Below are positions 11,820-21,995 of a stretch of 64,000 nt of DNA, in pieces. The notes under the pieces are model-generated. The model was given only the letters and a program-made list of their open reading frames with translations, was not told the origin of the DNA and did no database searches. Both the position numbers and the translations under genes were made by a program. The first letter of the stretch is position 1, and the number at the start of each line of letters is the position of its first letter. Source of the stretch: Cricetomys ansorgei (Eukaryota; Chordata; Mammalia; Rodentia; Nesomyidae); assembly GCA_026225945.1 (NCBI GenBank), contig JAMJFZ010001258.1, positions 9,648,001-9,712,000 of the forward strand. Reading direction: 5' to 3'.

Positions 11820-12292
11820 GGTTGGTTTATGGGTTACGGTTTATTAGAGGAACAGGAATGAGAGAGTGAATATATAGATTAAAAGTTTATTAGACTGGCT
11901 AAGAGATGTGCTCTGTGCATCCCAACAATGGCTGTTTTGCACTGGAGAGGCCAAGAATCCGGCAATAGTTTAGTCCAAAAGGCTCGATGTATTAGCATTT
12001 CCAATTTGGCACTGAAGCATTCCTAGAGAACTGCTGGTTTTATGTCTACTTGGAATCCCAAAGAAGCTGGTTTTAATCTCAGCAACTGGACCCCGAAACA
12101 GCAGGGTAGATGGGTGGGAGTGAATGCAAGCAGCCAAAACCTCCTTCTGTGTCCTTTTCCATGGGCTGCCACCAGAAGGTGCCACCTTCACATAATCTGA
12201 TCAAGATCATCCCTCACAGGTGTCTCCAGCTGTTTGTGATTACTTGATTCAAGTTGCAGTCAAGTTGGCACACAGAATTGGCCATCGCGGTA
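11820..12292 (-). mobile_element. LTR-type repeat, probably ERVL-MaLR, antisense
   Basis: On the minus strand it runs from TTGTCAACTTGACT-like sequence (complement of TGCAGTCAAGTTGGCACAC near 12254-12272), through GTGAGGGAT-like sequence (complement of ATCCCTCACAGGTGT near 12210), to an AATAAAC polyadenylation-like signal near 11890. That layout is typical of rodent MaLR LTRs. The subfamily is not assignable by eye. It is a solo LTR with no retroviral genes beside it. Confidence 0.55.
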
Positions 12293-12639
12293 CAGAATGG
12301 GATGGCATTCTGCCTTTAAAACACAATCCCTGGAATTTCCACACCCTGGATGAATCTAATGATCCTAATGTGAAGTAAAATATGAAGGACACAGAGAAAC
12401 TAATATCACCCGGTTGCTTTTAGCTATAATCTGAAAGTGTTAAATTCACAAAGGTAGGGTATTTGCCAGAGGCTAGGAAGAAGAGTTGAGCCTAAACAAG
12501 TGAGAAAAGCGGATGGTCAAAAGCCGGAAAGTTTCTACTAAAGAGGAAAACTGATCCCAGTGAACAGCATTTTGATTATAGATAATGCCAATGCGCAATT
12601 TAAAATAGATGAAAGCATGGCTTTAAGTGTTTTCAGCAC
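12293..12639. other. Unassigned non-coding sequence
   Basis: No feature recognised between the LTR and the ancient L1 tail. Confidence 0.4.
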
Positions 12640-12768
12640 AAGAAAGTAAGAACATGATGTGATAGCTATGCTAATTAACCTGATTGGACCACTCACTCCA
12701 CATTAGAACATTTCATTGTGCACTATAAAGTACACAATTCTGATTTTTCCATTAAGATTAAAATGCCG
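12640..12768 (+). mobile_element. Ancient L1 3' end (L1MA-like)
   Basis: TGTGATAGCTATGCTAATTA, CTGATTGGACCA, CATTTCATTGTG and AAAGTACACAATTCTGATT follow the order of the 3' end of old mammalian L1 elements, ending in AAGATTAAAAT. This predates the rodent-specific repeats nearby. Confidence 0.7.
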
Positions 12769-13080
12769 TTTTGTTCCGAGCTGTCCCTTCACTCCCTGGG
12801 TCTATAAGTAGCCCAAAGCGTTTTATTTGGGGCTCTCTCTTTGGCCTGCTCGTCACCCAGTGTCTGCCTGTGCCATCTGGGAAAGTAGAGCCTTGGGGAA
12901 TTGGCAGCGTTTCCCTTGCTTCATGCCTGTTACCGTCTCAATAAGGAAAGGGCAGCTTGGTTGCTAACGCTCAGCTCAATTCATTGTCTCTGGAGTTGGC
13001 GACTTGACACCAACCTTGCAGAAAGTTACAGAGAACTTTTCTAACCCAAATATTTTAAATAAGCACATTAAGGGGCCGTG
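12769..13080. other. CpG-retaining unique segment
   Basis: A 310-bp stretch with about nine CpG dinucleotides, higher GC content than its surroundings and no recognised repeat. It contains a TATA-like TCTATAAGTA near 12801. No long frame or clear splice-site pair is present. It could be a regulatory or conserved element, the remnant of a processed pseudogene, or an unrecognised repeat. Confidence 0.35.
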
Positions 13081-13414
13081 CTAAGTTGACTGTCTCATAG
13101 CCTGTTACTTAGGCCTCAGGAAGCACTAAATGACTTCCTATGATGAGACAAACACAGCTCTTATAATTATTGAATTTTTCAATTAAAAAGACTACCGTGT
13201 TCCAACAAACCAGTCATTCCACATGCATACTTCCAAGAATGATGGGGCCCTGTGAGAGAAAGAATAATGTTATCACCCAAATATCCTATATCTATTTTTT
13301 TGAATTTTCTAACATTGCCAAAAACTATCAGTTGAGTGTGATGAAGTCAAGGATTCTGAGATGGGGAAGCTATCGTAAATTATTCATGTGGGACCAATGC
13401 CATAATGAGTTATC

Positions 13415-13590
13415 TTTTTTTTTTTTTAAGATTTATTCTGTGGATTCTTTGGGGGGGTAGCTCATGCAAACTGGAGTCCAAAAGAGAACCTCATATCCCT
13501 CAAGCTGTAGTTACAGATAGTTGTAGTTACTGAACTTGGCTCCTCTGCAAGAGCAGTGTGTACATGAAAATAGAGCTATCTCTCCAGCTT
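13415..13590 (-). mobile_element. B2/B3 SINE, antisense
   Basis: A T-run (13415-13427) with AAGATTTATTCTGTG is the complement of the SINE tail. It is followed by TCAAGCTGTAGTTACAGATAG and TGCAAGAGCAGTG, and it ends TAGAGCTATCTCTCCAGC, the complement of the GCTGGAGAGATGGCTC head. Diverged and internally shortened. Confidence 0.82.
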
Positions 13591-14324
13591 GGTTACAAAG
13601 GCTCTTCTGTGGAAGAGAGAAGCAGACAGGGAATGGGAGAGGTGTACAAAAAGTAGAATTTGACCCATAATTTGTAGTTTTGAAACTAAAAAGGCATATT
13701 CACTGAGGAAGTCAAGAGAGCTGTAGGAGCTGGATAGGGGCAGAAACTACAGAAAGAAATGTGGCCTTTCTAACACTTTCCTTCCACCTCCTCAACATAG
13801 GTAACAGACTTCTATTCTATAAACTTATGAGATGATACATGTATGTATGAACCTAGCCAGTTGACTGTATTTATAACAGCCATATTAAATTTATGTAGGC
13901 TTTTTATTATATATGAGCTTCATTTGACTCTCAAAAAAGATCTAAATATTTGATATTATTAATAACTGCATTTGTGAAATTAATTATACAATGTTTGGAA
14001 AGGAGAAAGAACATACTTGGTGTTCTATAGCTCATAAGAGGCACAAGCTCATTGCAGTGTTAAAAGAGCTATGACATAGAATCACCTGTGGTAACAATCA
14101 ATGATTGATTGTGTTCTAACATGTGGCACAAAGGCAAGTACAGATACATGAACTCAAAACCATGTCTTCTTTCTGTCTTTTCCTCTGATCTTTTCAAGTC
14201 TTTCTGATTGTCAGCCTTCAGAAAATCCATGATTTTTAATGGTAAATAATCAGTGTCTCTCACCCAAGACCTATGCATGCCCATTGCTATTGAGTAAATA
14301 CTTCCTTAGACCTACAACCTAATC
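13591..14324. other. Unassigned non-coding sequence
   Basis: No repeat or gene recognised. Confidence 0.45.
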
Positions 14325-14608
14325 TGTATATTTAAATCCAACCTCAATGAGATAATATTTGGAGATGAGACTTTGAAAAAATAATTGGGTCATAATAACA
14401 GAGCCATCCATAATAGGTATCAAATATTCTTATAAAACAGGATTCATTCTTCTTCCCTTTCTGCAGTATGAGAACACCACATCAAGATGGCCACATATGA
14501 ACTAGAAGGTCAGCTCTCTCCAAATAGTAAATCTTCCTGAACCTTGTTTTTGCCCTTTCCAGTCTCTGCAACTGCTGTGTGTAAGCTATCATAAAGGACT
14601 AAGACACA
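14325..14608 (+). mobile_element. Ancient MaLR LTR (MLT1/MST-like)
   Basis: Landmarks in order: AACCTCAATGAGATAATATT, TTGGAGATGAGACTTTG, AATTGGGTCATAA, AGTATGAGAACACCACATC with AAGATGGCCA, GAACTAGAAGGTCAGCTCTC and the end TATCATAAAGGACTAAGACA. These match the layout of old mammalian MaLR LTRs. No internal region follows. Confidence 0.7.
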
Positions 14609-16004
14609 TGGCCTCAAAACCACATAAATTCAATCAGTAACTCAGAAGTCATAATTTCGTTCTACTTGTAAGCAATTTTCATGTGCAAGAAAGTGTTTAC
14701 AAAAATTACCTTTGATTACACTCTACTAGGACACAGAAATGGCCATGGTAGCATTGGTGCATTCTGTTCCCTGGCTTCCAGACATCTCAGCCTTTATCAT
14801 GGTAAGACCATGACACTTAAAGATTTACTCATGTCCTTGGAAAAAGAAACATCTGAGGATATCAGAACCTTACCATGGAGTAAAATAAACAGTAATCTCA
14901 AAAATATTTACCACCCTACTCCCAAGCACTAGATCTTGTCATCTGCTGTGACAAATTTGTTCTTTTCACCAATCTGAAATAATAATCCAAATCCACAGAA
15001 TTCTGATCGAAATAATGAAAAAGGGAATAAATGTTCTGAATGTCCTGCCTAGTGATCAGGAGGAAAACAAACCTTAGTAGAAGTTATTGAAACCGTTATT
15101 TTGTTGCCTTTCGAGGAATAACCACTATACTTCCACTCCTCATTTTTCCCCCCACAGAAAAGGCTTTGCCATTGTCATCCACCCACAAGGCTCTTGTGTT
15201 TTAGTGTACAATATAGACAGTTTTTGTTCATGTAACAATTTCTGCATTATTGTACTCTGTCTTCTTAATTTTTTACAAATACACACTTCTAGAAATAAAA
15301 AGGAATTTATTTTCTCAACTTTCCCTCTGTTTAGCTGAGAAAAGACCTGCCTTCATAGAAACAGCTGCCTCCACAGAACACCAGCAGAGCAGTGTCCCAG
15401 ATGCCAAGGCAGAGTGAATCAGCAGACAGCTCTCCTTAGATTTTCTGAGACAGCCAAGAATTGCAGTTTGAGGAACTGGTCCAGTGACTCTACTTCTTGG
15501 ATACAGCATTAGTGAAATACCAGTAAGCATGATAATATCAATGTGTAATTATTATTATTATTATAATGTATGAATCCTTAAGTAGAATTTGAACAACCAC
15601 TTAATTCATGGTCTTACTAATTGTAACATTACCATAACAAGTGTGTATCAACATCTGCTTTGTTTTCTATAAAACAAAATTGTGACTTAGAGATGTTAAC
15701 TTTATCAGAAAACCATATGCGAACTGTGCACTGTGATTTGCCTCATGGACAAGTATGTTTGTTTTCAAGGGTGTTGGGAAGACATGGAAGGCATAGCAAG
15801 CTTGCAAACTGACTTCCTTGAGTTATCCTGTCTAATGTTACCTGAGACCATAAACATTTCTGTGAAATGCAAAAAAGCGGATATGGGATATTCATGAACA
15901 AGATAAGGAGGAAACTAATAAAATGGCAGGCGCATGTGTAAACTCGCTCCTATGGATAAACTCTCAACTATGGTGACATGTAGATGAACTAGAGTGGAAG
16001 AAAA
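14609..16004. other. Unassigned non-coding sequence
   Basis: About 1.4 kb with no assignable repeat. Open frames of up to 83 codons (14681-14932, 15087-15338) have no family resemblance or Kozak and splice context worth reporting. Confidence 0.45.
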
Positions 16005-16034
16005 GAGGAAGAGAGAGAGAGAGAGAGAGAGAGA
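16005..16034. repeat. (GA)n microsatellite
   Basis: About 12 pure GA units at the left edge of an antisense SINE. Confidence 0.95.
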
Positions 16035-16035
16035 T

Positions 16036-16178
16036 ATGATGGGCACCAGAAGAAGGCATTGGATTCTCTGGATTTGGACTTACAGAAGTCTTGAGCCTCC
16101 GTGTTGCTGATGGAAATTAAACTTGAAGCTTCTGGAAGACTGACCAGTGCTCTTACCCACTGAGACATCTCTGTGGTT
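16036..16178 (-). mobile_element. B2/B3 SINE fragment, antisense
   Basis: GATGGGCACCAGAAGAAGG, GGATTCTCTGGATTTGGAC, GATGGAAATTAAACTTGAAG, then GTGCTCTTACCCACTGAGAC and ATCTCTGTGG are the complement of the SINE body and tRNA-related head. Confidence 0.75.
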
Positions 16179-16194
16179 CAAGAGAGAAAGAGAA

Positions 16195-16330
16195 AGGAAT
16201 TTTGGGAGTAGGATCAGGAATTAGTGCAAAGAAAAGTAGGAGGTAGTTAGGGGATAGGACAAGATAATGTGAGGATATGATCAAAGTACATTACATAGGG
16301 CTGGAATTGTGAAATGTTAATATTTAAAAG
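16195..16330 (+). mobile_element. Probable L1 3' terminus
   Basis: GTAGTTAGGGGATAGGA is followed by ATGATCAAAGTACATTACAT and GGAATTGTGAAATG, resembling the terminal GATCAAAATACATTGTATG and AAATTCTCAAAGAATAAA of rodent L1s. It is short and diverged. Confidence 0.5.
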
Positions 16331-17430
16331 GACCTAAACATTACCAGACCAGCACCTTTGTGGCTTTCTGCTCTAGGAGCCCTTAGGGTCTGCATAACAA
16401 CACCGCCCACACTCATACAGCTCTTTGAGGTCCTGGTTCATATGTTAAATTAATGGTGAAGTTTTCCTCAAGCATCTCACACCACCATACCACCCAGTCT
16501 TGGTACACCTATCATTCCTACTAGGTCTCCCCTCCCATCTTTTCAGGGCTCACCATATGTTAACAATTACCAGATTACTTATCTTCTGAGATAGAGAAAG
16601 TTTTAAATAATTGTTTGTATAGAACTCAGGAAAAAGTAAAACTTATGTTATACTAACTTCATATTTGGGATGAGGCTAAGTGTATATAGGAAAGTAGATA
16701 GTATAAAATAGATAATAATTAGAAGATATAATAAAAGGAGCTAATCTCAACCCAAGGAAGTGCTACTAAATAATTAAATGGATAGTAAAGCAATGGCAAC
16801 TTCAATAAGTAAGGTAAAATTATTGAGCTCTAATGATGATATTGTTTAAAGTTAGAGACTTTTAAATGATGATATTGTTTAAAGTTGCTTTATTAAACAA
16901 CACAATGACAGTGCTCCCAATCAAGAAATACAGATGATTAACAATTAATATGATGGTACTTCCACAGTACTTCCCTTATTAACTCACTAATGGACTAGTT
17001 CTTTAGTATACATCTAAATTAGAGAAAAGACAAAACCCATAGAAAAATAACTGAAAAGGATTTAAATGAATCAGAGGGCTATTGGTATCTTCAGAGACAT
17101 GAGGCAGCTCGGGGAGAGTGGAGTGGCTAGGGTGCTTCATTACAGAAAAGGGACAGCCAAGGGCTCCAGAGACACTTGGAGTTTGCCAGAGTGTGGAACA
17201 GAGTCATCTTTGGTGATAACCAGTGTGATACGTTTTGCTTTTCTGTGAGATGTACAAATGAGGTAATGAGAAAATGAGAATTAAGAAAGAAAAGATCAAG
17301 CAAAATAACATTGATTGTGTATTCAAAAGATTCAAAAATCTGTGAGTAGCACCTGTGACTTGCTCAGTTTCCTGGGAGTGATAATGTTAAAGGGACACTT
17401 CCTAAGTCACAAACTCTTCATTATGTATAA
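16331..17430. other. Unassigned non-coding sequence with a small tandem duplication
   Basis: No repeat family recognised. A 22-bp word beginning AATGATGATATTG occurs at 16832-16853 and again at 16865-16886 (period 33). Confidence 0.45.
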
Positions 17431-18465
17431 TGTAGAGGAATGTTTAATCTTTTAATCCAGCAGCATGGCTGCTTTAGCAAAGGATTACATTAAAAGGCCT
17501 GTGTGATAGACATTTGATCTCTGATCTGGCAGCATGGCTGCTCTAGGGTAGAAATAATGTTAGTACAAGACCTTGAATCCCAACACAGCACACACCTTTA
17601 AACCTAATTCAGAAGCAAGTTGTTCTACAGGTCTAAGAATATAAAAGGAAGCAGTCAGTTCAGAAGTGGGTCACAAATCTCGGTTCATGGTTCTTAGTTC
17701 GGAGTTCAAAATCAGTTCAGAGTTAAGTAGAGACTGAGAGAATGGAAGGAGATTGAGTCATAGCCTGCTAATCAACCGAGAAGCAGAAATTCAGAGGCAG
17801 AGTGAAGTACAGAGTGAATACAACTTTTAATCCCAAGTCTGAAAGTGAATTAGAGTGAAAACACTGCAAAGTAACTTCTGAGATGAATCAGAGTGAAGAA
17901 CAGGCAAGGCTATGAATCAGAGGAAGAGTTAGCAGAGTGAGTCAGAGTGAGTACACACCCAACTTTCATGATATAAAAGCAGGCTCTCAGCTCAGAGAGT
18001 CAGGCTGTCACTTAGAGAATCAGATCAGATACAAAGGAAGTTCAGCAGAAGGAATCCGTTAACAGCAAGAGTTAGTTTGAACCCAAACAGAGCAGTTCAG
18101 TCAAAGAACTTATGGGAGTCAGCCAAGTCAGAAGAGTTCCAGAAATAGTCAGCTGACTCAGAAGGTCAGTTTGAACAACTCAGCTTGGAGAAGAGTTTGA
18201 TCCAGAATGAGTTGAATTAGCCAACCAGAATAGTCAGTTGAGTTCAGTTCTGCTCTGAGTTCAGAAGGAGCTAGTCAGAATGAACTTGGTCATCAGAAAG
18301 TCTCAGAGGCTGTAGCATTCTAGGTTTATATTTGGTGATTAGATTGTGTGGAGGCTGAAACCTTCCAAGTCTAGATTTAAGATTAGGTTGTACAGAGGCT
18401 GAGACCCATTAAGAACAAGGATTGAGTTAGCAAAGGATAAACTGTCCTCTGCCATGAACCTTCAA
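17431..18465 (+). mobile_element. 1-kb CAGTTCAG-rich element (copy 2)
   Basis: It starts TGTAGAGGAATGTTTAATCT, the same terminus as copy 1 read on the minus strand, and ends with TGTCCTCTGCCATGAACC against ATCCTCTGCCCTGAACC in copy 1. The interior shares AACTTCTGAGATGAATCAGA, GAGTGA(A)-rich blocks and many CAGTTCAGTT/GAGTCAG words. The left end carries a 69-bp-period duplication. The right inverted repeat seen in copy 1 is not visible. It is non-coding; the family is named only tentatively (RMER1-like). Confidence 0.72.
17442..17560 (+). repeat. Tandem duplication of the left-end module in copy 2
   Basis: GCAGCATGGCTGCT occurs at 17460-17473 and 17529-17542, each preceded by a related block (TTTAATCTTTTAATCCA and TTTGATCTCTGATCTG). 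Copy 3 carries only one version. Confidence 0.75.
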
Positions 18466-18688
18466 GAATAATTAAATAAATGTACACAAATACATCTACA
18501 TCTACAGGATAACATGTATCAAAGTACAATTTCCAGCCTTAGTAAAAATTCTATAAAGGCACGAATATAATTTATGTATTAAAAATGGTATAAATAAATT
18601 CACTTAGTGCTAAGATCTAAATCATAAGTTCACCATCTGCCAAGTATGAAAATGTCTTTGTTTGATCTACACCAGCACATGCATACAC

Positions 18689-18738
18689 AGACACTGAGAC
18701 AGACAGACAGATGACACACAAACACACACACACATTAC
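18689..18738. repeat. (ACAG)n/(CA)n low-complexity run
   Basis: AGACAGACAGACAG is followed by ACACAAACACACACACACA. Confidence 0.85.
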
Positions 18739-18754
18739 ACATGTATATGTATAA

Positions 18755-18851
18755 TGAGAGAGAGAAAGAGAAAAAGAGGGAGTGAGAGAGAGAGAGAAAG
18801 AGAGAGAGAGACAGAGGGAGAGAGAGAGAGGGAGAGAAAGAAAGAAAGAAA

Positions 18852-18915
<64 letters not shown>

Positions 18916-18917
18916 AA
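18755..18917. repeat. Long GA/GAAA polypurine microsatellite
   Basis: About 160 bases of nearly pure purine on the plus strand: mixed GA and GGGA units to about 18835, then (GAAA)n to 18917, with only isolated T and C interruptions. The open frames on both strands here are low-complexity artefacts. Confidence 0.97.
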
Positions 18918-19029
18918 CTTTGAAAAAAACACTAAGGAATGATATAGCCCATACTGGGTATCAGACCTCCATTAAGTAACAAATCTTTATATCTGAGACT
19001 GTATAACAATTCTGAGACATTCTTTATAA

Positions 19030-20195
19030 GGAACCCCATCCTCCAACAACAGCACCTTTGAACACACCAGCTGAGAAGGACAGGAAAACAGGCAATGGAC
19101 AGCAATTACACACTCACTCTGAAAATCTAGAGAGGAAACAGAAACCGAGGAATAAAATGCACACTCAATAAAGACAAATACAGGAATCAGAACCTAAACC
19201 TGAAGTTACCCAAACCCAGATGCCAAGAGGCCAGTATAAAAACACAATCAATAACAGCCAGGGCTATATGTTTCAAATAGAGCCCAGCCATAATACAACA
19301 GGCCCTGAGTATTCCAACATAGGTGACGCACAAGAAAAAGACATTAAAACCAACTATATGAAAATTATAGAGGTCCTTAAAGAGGAAATGAATAAATAAC
19401 TTAAAGGAATGCTAGAAAACAGAAACAATTGGAGGAAATGAATGAATCCCTTCTAAAGAAATCCAAAAACTAAATACATAAAACATCCAAAAACAGTTGA
19501 AGAAAACAAGCAAAATTGTTAAAACCTGAAAATTAAATGGAAGTAATAAAGAAAACACAAACTGAGGGAATTCTGAATATGGAAAATTTAAAAATTCAAA
19601 TAGGACACACAGAGCCAAGCTTTACCAACCGAATACAAGAGATGAAAGAGAGAATTTCAGGCACTGAAGATGTGATAGAAAAAGTAGACATGCTGGTCAA
19701 AGAAAATGTTAAATCTAGAAAACCTCTAACACTTCCCCGGAAATCAACTGGGGATACTTAGACCAAAGCTAAGAATAATAGGAATAGAAGAAGGAGAAGA
19801 ATCTCAGCTCAGAGGCCTAGCAAATATTTTCAACAAAATCATAGATGAACAATTTGATAGCTTAAAGAGGAGGATGCCTACAAAGGTACAAGAAGCTTAC
19901 ATTACACCAAATAGATTGGATGAGAAAAGGAAGTTCCCTCACCACCTAATAATCAAAACATTAAATGTACAGAACAAAGAAAGAATATTAAAAATCTACA
20001 AAGGGAAAAGACCAAGTAACATAAAGAGGCAGACCTAGTAGAATTACATCTGATTTCTCAATGGATACTCTCCAAGCCAGAAGATCCTGAACACATGTAC
20101 AAATGCTCAGACATCATAGATGCCAGCCCAGACTACTACACTCAGCAAAACTTTCAATTACCATAGATGGTGAAAATTAGATACTTCATGATAAC
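19030..20195 (+). pseudogene. L1 ORF1p remnant (RNA-binding chaperone), broken
   Basis: In working L1s, ORF1p is a coiled-coil RNA-binding protein that coats L1 RNA in the cytoplasm. Here the resemblance is scattered over several frames. A 74-codon stretch at 19537-19761 carries the coiled-coil segment with NRIQEMKERISG, EDVIEK and VKENVKSRK. After a frame change come the RNA-binding parts, with NIFNKIID, QEAYITPNRLDEKRK, IIKT and KERILK (about 19825-19995). The C-terminal part follows (about 20100-20240). Stops, for example after 19761, and frame shifts make it non-functional. No intact start is assigned. Confidence 0.8.
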
Positions 20196-20409
20196 ACCAA
20201 ATTTAAGCAATATTTATATACAAACCCAGCCCTCTGAAAGGTGTTGGAAGGAAAACTCTAATCTAAGGAGGCTGACTACAACCATAAAAACACAGGGAAT
20301 AAGTAATCTCACAACAGCAAAGTCAAAAGAAGGGAAACACACACACACACAGCACCACCAACAACATTACCAACACCAACAACAACAACAGCAATCAACC
20401 AACAACAAA

Positions 20410-21540
20410 ATTACAGGAATCAATAATTGTTGGTCATTGAAATCTCCCAATATTAATTAATGATCTCAATTCCCCAATAAAAAGATACAAGGTGACAAAA
20501 TGGATGTGGAAAAGGGTTCTATCCTTCTACTGCATCCAAGAAACATCATCTAAATATCAACAGTAAACATTACTTCAGGGTATAGAAGTGGAAAAATATA
20601 TTTCAACCAAGTGGACTTATGATGCAAGCTGGTGTAGCCATTTTAATATCTAACAAAGTGGACTTCAAACCAAAATTAATCAAAAGTGATAGGGAAGGCT
20701 ACTACATACTCATCAAATGAAAAATACACCAAGATGACATTTCAATTATTAACATCAATGACTCAAACACAAAGGGCTGAGTTTGTAAATGAAACACTAC
20801 TACAGCTTGAATCCCATATTGACCCACACACATTGATAGTGGGAGATTTTAATACCCCACTCTCTTCAATGGACAGATCATTCAGACAAAAACTAAACAG
20901 AGAAATACTGGAAATAACAGATGTTAAAAAACAAATGGAACTAACAGATATTTACAGAGCATTTTTTCTCCAAAAGAATATACATACTCCTCAGCACCTC
21001 ATGGAACTTCCTTCAAAACTGACCACATATTCAGACACAAAGCAGCTCTCAACAGATACCAGAAAGCTGAAGTGTCTCCCTGTATCCTATGAAAACACCA
21101 TGGATTAAACCTGAACATCAACAACAACAGAAACAGCAGAAATCTTACAAACCTTTGGAAACAAACAATGCCTTATTCAATGAAAAAAAAAAAAAGGGTC
21201 AAGACAAAAATAAAGAAGGCAAATATTTTCTAGAACGCAATGGAAACAATTACATAACACATTCGAATTTATGAGACAGGTGAAAGCAGCGCTAAGGGGA
21301 AAGTCCGCAGCACAAAGAGCCATCACGAAGAAACTGGGGAGATCTCATACTAGCAACTTAACAGCACACTTGAAATCTCTAGAACAGAAAGAAATACACA
21401 CAATAAGAATAGATGGCAGGAAGTAATCAAACTGAGAGGCTGAAATCAATAAAATAGAAACAGAAAAGAAAGAATCGGTGAACAAAGAGTTAGTTCTTTG
21501 AGAAAAATCAACAAGGTAGACAAACTAACTAAAAGATAGG
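20410..21540 (+). pseudogene. L1 ORF2p remnant, endonuclease region only
   Basis: ORF2p supplies the endonuclease and reverse transcriptase that insert L1. The clearest piece is the open stretch at 20686-21108, with LIVGDFNTPLSSMDRSFRQK and QMELTDIYRAFF, which are hallmark motifs of the apurinic-type endonuclease domain. An upstream stretch near 20540 reads as YCIQETSS and one near 20650 as LISNKVDFKPKLI. Downstream, LLFELNRKIN-like and KINKVDK-type sequence near 21490-21535 belongs to the linker before the reverse transcriptase, but the element then jumps to 3' UTR. Frameshifts, a gap near 20510-20620 and stops rule out function. Confidence 0.85.
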
Positions 21541-21781
21541 AAGAATATTCATGGGTCCGCACCGGGTCCACCGCATTTACATTATTGTTTTTAGTTTAGT
21601 ATTTTTATGGGAACAAGTGGGTCTCTGATTCTCATGTCTGCTCTTGGGACTCTTTTCCTTCTGTTGGGTTGTCTTGTCCAACTTAGCGTGATGCTTTTTG
21701 TCTTATTTTGTTATACTTTATTTTATCATGTTTGGTTGTTATTTCTTAGAAGACTGCTCTTTTATAATGAGAGACAGAAAT

Positions 21782-21995
21782 AAAGTGAATATTAGCCATT
21801 AAGTAAATGGTAACCAAGCTACAATCCACAGACCCAGAGAGGTTAGGTATACAGGAAGGATCTAGGTTAATAGCATAGATAACACTGAAAGAGAAAAACA
21901 AAATGGATTTTAATAGTAGAGTGGGCTTCTGTGGAGATGGAAACAGGAGGAACAAGTAGAGGGGAGAGGGGGAGATAGTCTAATAGCAACATATA
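21782..21995 (+). mobile_element. L1 end-of-ORF2/3' UTR segment, sense part of a rearranged L1
   Basis: GTGAATATTAGCCATTAAGT, then ACCAAGCTACAATCCACAGA and CCCAGAGAGG, is the sequence around the end of ORF2. It is followed by a purine-rich 3' UTR (GAGGGGAGAGGGGGAGA). It joins the upstream L1 at the shared word AGTGRA. Confidence 0.7.

Larger units (their letters stand above)
18990..21785 (+). mobile_element. Degenerate L1 LINE lacking most of ORF2
   Basis: An old rodent L1 on the plus strand, read in order as ORF1 remnant, inter-ORF CA/CAA-rich linker (20338-20400), the endonuclease part of ORF2, and then, from about 21545, an L1 3' UTR (TTAGAAGACTGCTCTTTTAT, AATGAGAGACAGAAATAAAG). The reverse transcriptase and C-terminal parts of ORF2 are missing between about 21540 and 21560. 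The 5' limit is uncertain because the sequence between the purine tract and 18990 is not clearly L1. Confidence 0.85.

Noticed and set aside
18735..18979. Arginine/lysine/glutamate-rich and serine/leucine/phenylalanine-rich frames
   Set aside because: Translation of the GA/GAAA microsatellite on both strands.
20686..21108. 140-codon open frame, the longest in the window, as a host gene
   Set aside because: It is the L1 ORF2 endonuclease region (VGDFNTPLSSMDRS motif) of a truncated, frameshifted element.
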